Positions 55,782 to 64,000 of a DNA stretch of 64,000 nt are shown one piece after another. The notes below the pieces were generated by a model. That model worked only from the letters and a program-made list of their open reading frames with translations, had not been told where the DNA came from and searched no databases. The DNA comes from Bacillus smithii (GTDB lineage Bacteria > Bacillota > Bacilli > Bacillales > DSM-4216). The position numbers and the translations under genes are program-made. Position 1 is the stretch's first letter. Every line of letters starts with the position of its first letter. Location of the stretch: assembly GCF_001050115.1 (NCBI RefSeq), contig NZ_CP012024.1, positions 2,646,001 through 2,710,000 of the forward strand, given 5' to 3'.

Positions 55782-56627
55782 TTAAAATAAATTTAATTGC
55801 CTAGGTGCCAGTCCTTCATATTCTAACCCTAATAAATCCATCATTTGTTTGGCATTATCAGCTGCATCCCCGCCGGAATTGTTATTAAAAACGACATAGA
55901 TTTCTTTGCTTTGCTTCTCTAAATCGAGTAATTTTTCTTTCCATGAAAGCAATTCTTCTTTATTATAACGATATAAATATCGAACCTCTCGCCAATTGCC
56001 TTGATTGGGCTTTCGCCAGCCATGGATATTCCGACCGTGAAAACGGACAAGCGTCTTTTGAGGGTCCGTTGCTTCGATAACAGCCGGTATGGAACCACTG
56101 CCCGCTTGTGGTTCGTCGCAAACGCTATGAATCCATCCTTCTCGTCGCATAAAATCTAACGTCTTATCTTTCCATGCTTTCGAAAACCATGATTGGTGGC
56201 GAAATTCAAGAGCCGTTGGAACATCCTTCATCCACTCTTTGCAATATCTTAAATAATCGACATTCTTCTTTTGGCAATCAAACCACGGTGGAAATTGAAA
56301 AAGAACCATGGCTAATTTTCCGGCTTGTTGATAAGGCTGTATAGAATCCAAAAAAGCTGCAAACATTTCCTTTTTAGACGAAAAAGGCAGCTTTCCACGT
56401 TCATGTCCGGTCATTCCTTGATAGGCTTTTACGATAAACTGAAACTTTTCAGGCGTGTCTTGCACCCATTTTTCCGCATTTTTTAAAGGTTGAATGGCAT
56501 AAAACGAAGCGTCGACTTCGACAATCGGAAAATGCGCCGCATATTCTTTTAGCTTATCACGTGGGGAAATGCCATCAGGATAAAGGGAATGATGATCTCC
56601 CCAGCCTGTTACCCCGATCCAAATCAT
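55782..56627 (-). CDS. yunF: DUF72 family protein YunF
   Basis: A 281-residue TIM-barrel protein: MIWIGVTGWGDHHSLYP, FPIVEVDASFYAI, FQFPPWFDC, TALEFRHQSWF, LVRFHGRNIHGWR and YVVFNNNSGGDAADNA. All are typical of DUF72. Function unknown, possibly hydrolytic or nucleic-acid related. ATG is preceded by a weak GAGGTATAAAAT. It follows the yunD position as in B. subtilis. Confidence 0.92.
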   Translation of the reverse strand: MIWIGVTGWGDHHSLYPDGISPRDKLKEYAAHFPIVEVDASFYAIQPLKNAEKWVQDTPEKFQFIVKAYQGMTGHERGKLPFSSKKEMFAAFLDSIQPYQQAGKLAMVLFQFPPWFDCQKKNVDYLRYCKEWMKDVPTALEFRHQSWFSKAWKDKTLDFMRREGWIHSVCDEPQAGSGSIPAVIEATDPQKTLVRFHGRNIHGWRKPNQGNWREVRYLYRYNKEELLSWKEKLLDLEKQSKEIYVVFNNNSGGDAADNAKQMMDLLGLEYEGLAPRQLNLF

Positions 56628-57178
56628 ATTTTATACCTCGCTATCTTCAAGTATAGTGTGTTTTTTCTGTATAACCCTTTTGAAACGAAATAAATCCAGA
56701 CAAAAAGAAAAGGCCTAACTTCCTCAGACATAATAATGGAAGAAAATTTTTCCATTGATTATGCTCATAAGGAATCTGGCCCGGATGACGAACCTGATGA
56801 ACAGGTCTTAACCGATGGATCCTTCCATTTCGATTATAACAGAACGAAACCTAAACTTGAAAGTGCATAAAATGGTTTCGCAAAGTGGAATTTTTGAGCA
56901 ATGTTGGTATCAAAAGTAGTATCACAATTTTTATTTTTGGTGGGCAATCAATGGGCAAGTCCATCATTTTTATGGGAACAATACATCGGGAAAGTGCGTT
57001 TAGGATGTCAGATGTCAAAAACAAAAAAGGAAGATCATAGAAAAATGATATTTGATTTGAGCAATATTTTTTGCTCTCCGCTTCTTTAGCTCCTGTTTGC
57101 AAAGTTCTCATCCGCTCACTTTCCCTTTGGATCCATTTAAGTTTCAATATTATTTTTTAGATCACTTGATTTTTTAAA
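56628..57178. other. Intergenic stretch with no supported gene
   Basis: About 550 bp at the edge of the accessory patch. A 44-codon plus-strand frame at 56736-56870 (acidic, MEENFSIDYAHKESGPDD) has no ribosome site. A+T content rises sharply here. Confidence 0.35.
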
Positions 57179-58096
57179 TCAAAGTGTTTGCTGATGATCA
57201 TGGCTCTCTAATTCTATTTTATGTTTCGGCTTATACTCAGATAAATAAATAGCGACTAAAATGAAGAAAGCTCCTAACCACTCTAACCCTTGAACAAATT
57301 CTTTAAGAAGGATAAATGCAAATATAGTAGCAAATACAGGTTCTGTCAGTTCAAAAAACTGAACTTTATTAGCTTCAAGATAATTTAGTGCCTTTGTGGT
57401 ACAGTAAAAGCCTCCTATCGTTGGAAGAATCGCTAGCCCCATAAGCGATGGAACGGATCCAAGGCTAGGCCATACGAATCCTTCTTTATAAAACGGAAGA
57501 AACAGATAAAAACTCCCAAACAGCATTAAATACCAGATGAGCGCTAAATCTCCGTCTAGTGCAAATTTTTTGGTAAACACTAGGAACAAACCATATCCTA
57601 TTCCTGCAATTGCGGCCAAAGCCGTGCCAATTGATCCTCCGTGAATGTCCCCTTCCGAAAAATGCATGATGAGTAATCCTATTAGAAGCAAAACTAATCC
57701 AATATACTGATACTTTCTTTTTATTTCCTTCAGAAGGATGGAGCTGAATATGAAGGTTGTTAGGACGGAAGATCCTAACAAAATAAATACTACAAAGGAT
57801 ACGGATTCATATTTATACGCTGTCGTTTCAAAAAAATACAAAACAAAGATTCCCAGGAATGAACACAACAAAATATGCTTTATTTTACTTTTCAAACGAA
57901 TGATATTAGTCCGGAGTGTTTTATTGCCTAACGCCAGTATGGAAATAAAAACAAAAGCTATCAAACATTTATAAAAAGAAACTCCCGCTGGTGTCAGGTT
58001 ACTTTGAAAGGATCCCTTACTAAAAATTCCAACTGTTCCATTCAAGATGGCTGCAGATAACGCAAAGACGGCTCCCATTATATATGTTTTTTTCAT
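57179..58096 (-). CDS. EamA/DMT-family exporter
   Basis: A 305-residue protein with ten hydrophobic segments in two EamA repeats (about residues 5-140 and 150-290). Repeat ends show FILLGSSVLTTFIFSSILLKE and FELTEPVFATIFAFILLKEFV, the standard pattern. It exports small metabolites (amino acids, drugs); substrate unknown. Start overlaps the 3' end of the broken desaturase (shared ATG/TAA region), so they were one operon. Base composition is lower in G+C than its neighbours, a sign of transfer. Confidence 0.83.
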   Translation of the reverse strand: MKKTYIMGAVFALSAAILNGTVGIFSKGSFQSNLTPAGVSFYKCLIAFVFISILALGNKTLRTNIIRLKSKIKHILLCSFLGIFVLYFFETTAYKYESVSFVVFILLGSSVLTTFIFSSILLKEIKRKYQYIGLVLLLIGLLIMHFSEGDIHGGSIGTALAAIAGIGYGLFLVFTKKFALDGDLALIWYLMLFGSFYLFLPFYKEGFVWPSLGSVPSLMGLAILPTIGGFYCTTKALNYLEANKVQFFELTEPVFATIFAFILLKEFVQGLEWLGAFFILVAIYLSEYKPKHKIELESHDHQQTL

Positions 58097-59178
58097 TAAG
58101 CATTATTCACCTTCTGTTTTAATATTGGAAGTTTATGATTCTTGAGTAAATCTTGAATTAATGGAGGGTTGGAATTAGCCGAGAAGAAAACCCCTCCCAT
58201 TTGTAAATTCCATTCTCGATACGTTTCATCCTCCATCATGATTTTGTGAGCTTTCCCAATATTCCAATAAGGAATGCTAGCCTGTAAATGATGTGTTAAA
58301 TGATAATTTTCCGCATGAATACTAAGGAAGAACGCTTCTATCCAATGGCTGAATCGATTACGGGTCATGTATATAGTTTTTTTATTCGTTAGAACTAACG
58401 GGTAATGTTCTGCTAGTTCAATAAACCAGCCGATTACCATAAATGAAGTAAAATATGGGACTAACCAGTACAATAAAAAGTAATTCAATACTCCGAAATA
58501 AAACAAAGTACCAAGAATAAGCAGCCAATATATAACCATAGCTAAGTATTGCTTGGGATATTTTCTAAATTGTAACATTCTATACTTAAAAACATAATAG
58601 GCGTAACTAAGGATATTAAGTAAAAATAATGGCTTCAATACATATTTGAATAAAAATTGATGATTGATTGTTTTTTAATTGATATAATCCAACGTCTATA
58701 TGGTATTGATAATCCGGGTCTTTTTCCGGATCACCTAGATGAATATGGTGGCCTTTCACATGTGATTCCTTGTAAATATTAAATTCTTGTCCAATAAGAT
58801 ATCCAGAAAAATATGTTCCTAAAATATAATTTAACTTTCTGTTTTTAGCTAAGCATAAATGGGAAGCATCATGTAATATAGTTGCTAATGCTCTTTGTCT
58901 AGCTCCTATCACCAGTACAGATAAAGGGTATAAAATGATGCTGATTTTTCCTAAGTAAATGGCTAGAGCAATCACTAAATAATCATATAACAGACCTATT
59001 GCCCCTCGATAATTATTAGATTGATATAACGGTTATCTCTTATATCCTTTGAAAAATGATAATACTCACAACTGCCAAAAAAATCACCAGTTGTTATTTT
59101 TTGGTAAATATAATATGAATTGTATATCAACCCAACAAATCTGTCCATTATTTTTTGTAAATTAATCCTTCTTGCCAT
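58096..59178 (-). pseudogene. Fatty acid desaturase, broken by two frameshifts
   Basis: Three frames join into one protein. N-part MARRINLQKIMDRFVGLIYN (59178-59010); shift to NNYRGAIGLLYDYLVI, then LATILHDASHLCLAKN (His box 1) and YKESHVKGHHIHLGDPEKD (box 2); second shift near 58640 to LKPLFLLNILSYAYYVFKY and ENYHLTHHLQASIPYWN (box 3). All three histidine boxes of a membrane di-iron desaturase are retained. Product would be about 360 residues. It is followed by the EamA gene. Confidence 0.75.
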
Positions 59179-59879
59179 TACTTATAAAGGGAAAGTCCTC
59201 CCACCCTTTCGCCCCGTCGCCATTCGAAAAAATTGATAATGGTTTTAAGAAATTAAGATAATGGCCATCATTTCAGTTTCAAGATTACGCAGCAATATAA
59301 CTCTTTATTTTTCAGAATAGTTCGGCACAAAAGTGTAAAATCCTCTTTTTTGGTTATTTTTTGTATCCACTGCCCTGACATTGACAACACTTTCAAATCT
59401 CACCCGCTTCATGTTTTCATGGCCTTTGATGCGGATTTCCTTGTGAACTGGATCTAGATTCGTGAAAGGAACCAGTTACCTGTTCCGTAATTTACTTATA
59501 TCAAACTTTGAATATGACAAGAAAATATAATTCTATCGCGTAGTGAACCTTTCCACCCAAAATCCTGTGTCTGATATGGGTTTAGGTTTGGGCATTTGCA
59601 ACATTCCAACATGCTCTGGCAGCACCATTTCTATGTCCATTGTTATGCCCCACTCTATATCTTGATCGGAATAAGTGATACGTTGAAGAAACGTTCAATG
59701 TCAACAAAAGAAGAATCAAGGTAAGGCGTTCGTTCTTTATCCAAAAAATTTATTGGAGATATCTTAGAAGAAAAAAGAATCCGCAGAAAATACTACGGAT
59801 TCCATGAGGGCTATTTTGTATTCAACGGTATCGCCTCATAATCACTTATTCAAATGATCACAAAAAGTTTCAAGAAGTC
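59179..59879. other. Non-coding or decayed accessory stretch
   Basis: About 700 bp with frequent stops in all frames. A short minus-strand frame (MDIEMVLPEHVGMLQMPKP, about 59528-59642) looks coding but is too short to name. Most likely the relics of a mobile element, since an integrase tail follows. Confidence 0.4.
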
Positions 59880-60059
59880 TCCCTGAGTTGCAGATTCCGG
59901 TTTGCGGCATAGTCGTGCTTCATATAGTAGAAGCCAGGATAATATTAAATATGTATCCGAACGGCTTGGCCACGCAAGTATAAAAACAACCGCTGACACA
60001 TATCTGCACATTGAAGATGATGCGCTCGAATTGTATCAGCGGTGTAACAAATGGTTATA
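59880..60059 (+). pseudogene. Tyrosine recombinase (phage integrase) C-terminal remnant
   Basis: GLRHSRASY (the H-x-x-R box, out of frame with the rest) is followed by NIKYVSERLGHASIKTTADTYLHIED and ELYQRCNKWL, stop. This contains the conserved LGHASIKTT and the catalytic tyrosine (in DTYLHI). No start or N-terminal domain. One frameshift separates the two boxes. It marks a former integration event near sufB. Confidence 0.75.
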
Positions 60060-60104
60060 AAATGGTGGATGGATTGTGGAAGCTCCTACTATAAATTGAT
60101 AAAT

Positions 60105-60121
60105 CGTTGATCATATCAACG
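60105..60121 (-). terminator. Hairpin at the end of the suf operon
   Basis: CGTTGAT/ATCAACG with a 3-base loop, adjacent to the sufB stop; the downstream minus strand is A+T-rich (ATTTATCAATTTAT). Confidence 0.55.
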
Positions 60122-61519
60122 TTATCCGATGCTTCCTTCCATTTCAAATTTGATTAATCGGTTCATTTCTACCGCGTATTCCATTGGAAGTTCCTTCGTA
60201 AACGGTTCGATAAAGCCCATTACGATCATTTCTGTAGCTTCTTCTTCGGAAATTCCGCGGCTCATCAAATAAAATAATTGTTCTTCCGACACTTTGGATA
60301 CTTTTGCCTCATGTTCAAGCGAAATATTGTCATTTAAAATTTCGTTTGCCGGGATGGTATCCGATGTCGATTGATTATCCATAATCAGCGTATCGCATTC
60401 AATATTGGAGCGAGCTCCGTCCGCTTTCCGTCCAAAATGAACAAGACCGCGATAGTTTACTTTACCGCCATGTTTAGAAATGGATTTAGACACGATAGTG
60501 GAAGAAGTGTTTGGAGCAAGGTGAATCATTTTCGCTCCGGCATCTTGTACTTGCCCTTTGCCGGCGATTGCGATGGAAAGGGTCATTCCTCGAGCCCCTT
60601 CTCCTTTCAGGATAACAGCCGGATATTTCATCGTTAATTTGGATCCGATGTTGCCGTCAATCCATTCCATCGTGGCATTTTCTTCACACACGGCGCGTTT
60701 TGTAACCAAATTATAAACGTTGTTCGCCCAGTTTTGAATGGTCGTATAGCGGCAATAAGCACCTTTTTTCACGAAAATTTCTACCACTGCACTATGAAGC
60801 GAATTCGTTGTATAGACCGGTGCTGTACAGCCTTCTACATAATGAACGCTTGCTCCTTCATCCACAATGATGAGCGTTCGTTCAAATTGTCCCATATTTT
60901 CAGAATTGATGCGGAAGTAAGCTTGAAGGGGAGTATCCACTTTTACACCCGGCGGAACATAAATGAATGATCCCCCCGACCACACTGCAGAATTTAACGC
61001 AGCAAACTTATTGTCTGAAGGCGGGACAACTTTTGCAAAATGTTCACGGAATATATCTTCGTTTTCTTTTAAAGCAGAATCGGTATCTTTAAAGATAATC
61101 CCAAGTTTTTCTAAATCTTGTTTCATATTATGGTAAACAACTTCTGATTCGTATTGAGCGGACACTCCGGCAAGATATTTTTGCTCTGCTTCCGGAATTC
61201 CCAATTTATCAAACGTTTTCTTGATTTCCTCCGGCACTTCATCCCAAGAACGACCTTGATGCTCCGTTGGTTTTACGTAATACGTAATTTCATCAAAGTC
61301 TAGTGCAGAAAGATCGCCTCCCCATTGCGGCATAGGCTTCGCATAAAATTGTTCCAAGGATTTCAGCCGAAATTCCAGCATCCATTGTGGTTCTTCTTTC
61401 ATTCGAGAGATTTCTTCCACAACTTCCCGAGTCAATCCGCGTTGTGTACGGAAAATCGAGATGTCTTTATCCCTAAAGCCGTATTTATAATCACCGATTT
61501 CCGGCATTTTTTTTGCCAT
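60122..61519 (-). CDS. sufB: Fe-S cluster assembly protein SufB
   Basis: A 465-residue beta-helix protein with [19 protein letters not shown] as in B. subtilis. Conserved stretches: [46 protein letters not shown] and [18 protein letters not shown]. With SufC and SufD it forms the SufBCD scaffold for 4Fe-4S assembly. ATG has AAAGGAGG 9 bases upstream; an ATG two codons earlier is also near. It is last in the operon. Confidence 0.97.
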   Translation of the reverse strand: MAKKMPEIGDYKYGFRDKDISIFRTQRGLTREVVEEISRMKEEPQWMLEFRLKSLEQFYAKPMPQWGGDLSALDFDEITYYVKPTEHQGRSWDEVPEEIKKTFDKLGIPEAEQKYLAGVSAQYESEVVYHNMKQDLEKLGIIFKDTDSALKENEDIFREHFAKVVPPSDNKFAALNSAVWSGGSFIYVPPGVKVDTPLQAYFRINSENMGQFERTLIIVDEGASVHYVEGCTAPVYTTNSLHSAVVEIFVKKGAYCRYTTIQNWANNVYNLVTKRAVCEENATMEWIDGNIGSKLTMKYPAVILKGEGARGMTLSIAIAGKGQVQDAGAKMIHLAPNTSSTIVSKSISKHGGKVNYRGLVHFGRKADGARSNIECDTLIMDNQSTSDTIPANEILNDNISLEHEAKVSKVSEEQLFYLMSRGISEEEATEMIVMGFIEPFTKELPMEYAVEMNRLIKFEMEGSIG

Positions 61520-61635
61520 ATTCATTTCCCTCCTTTGGAGATTATGCCCCATCAAAAACTTTCTTTTTCAACCTCCCCTTCTTACAGGAAGAGGTTGAAC
61601 CCAAACACTAAATGATGATTGCATTTTCAAAAGGT

Positions 61636-64000
<2,365 letters not shown>

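Noticed and set aside
56736-56870. 44-codon acidic plus-strand frame
   Set aside because: No ribosome site, no homology recognised.

Overview
The window is a contiguous piece of a low-GC Gram-positive, endospore-forming chromosome of the Bacillaceae. Gene order follows the Bacillus subtilis yug-yuf-yui-yum-yut-yun stretch (recognised from memory, not searched): yugO, yugN, pgi, an iron alcohol dehydrogenase, yuzA, yugI, alaT/alaR, yugF, yugE, patB, kapB, pbpD, yufK, yuxO, pepA, yuiC, yuiB, yumB, yumC, erpA(yutM), yuzB, yutJ, yuzD, nfuA(yutI), yutH, yutG, yutF, yutE, yutD, yutC, lipA, yunA, yunB, yunD, yunF, and finally the suf operon. Sporulation genes (yutH, yutC, yunB, kapB) confirm a spore former. 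The genus cannot be fixed; a type IV pilus locus of this layout is typical of thermotolerant Bacillaceae such as Geobacillus/Caldibacillus-type strains.

Layout: 1-9.9 kb carries a K+ channel end, YugN, an MFS pump, a GT39 membrane glycosyltransferase, pgi and an alcohol dehydrogenase. 10-13.8 kb carries glutamate dehydrogenase and pyrroline-5-carboxylate dehydrogenase (arginine/proline to 2-oxoglutarate) and a S1-domain protein. 14-20 kb has alanine aminotransferase with its Lrp-type regulator, a hydrolase, PatB, a peptidyl-prolyl isomerase and KapB. 20-27.7 kb is a type IV pilus operon on the minus strand. 28-37 kb has a class A PBP, YufK, a thioesterase, PepA, a 3D-domain protein, OsmC and the NDH-2 gene yumB. 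37-48 kb holds YumC and many Fe-S/respiratory genes (ErpA, YutJ, NfuA), spore proteins and a HAD phosphatase. 48-57 kb has YutD, YutC, LipA, YunA, YunB, YunD and YunF. 57-60 kb is an accessory patch (EamA exporter, broken desaturase, integrase remnant). 60-64 kb is sufD-sufS-sufU-sufB.

The most notable features are signs of recent gene decay and one RNA-like element. The pilus locus has no pilB, keeps only about the last 70 codons of pilT joined onto the 3' end of a VanW-like gene, and has a homopolymer frameshift in pilM. A royal-jelly/Yellow-family gene and a fatty acid desaturase are also frameshifted. A decayed copy of an MFS gene lies between yunB and yunD, and a tyrosine recombinase tail sits next to sufB. 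Between an uncharacterised gene and yutD (48998-49220) there are two diverged copies of a structured element, whose stems differ in sequence but still pair, pointing to a non-coding RNA. No tRNA, rRNA, CRISPR array, intact IS or prophage was seen.
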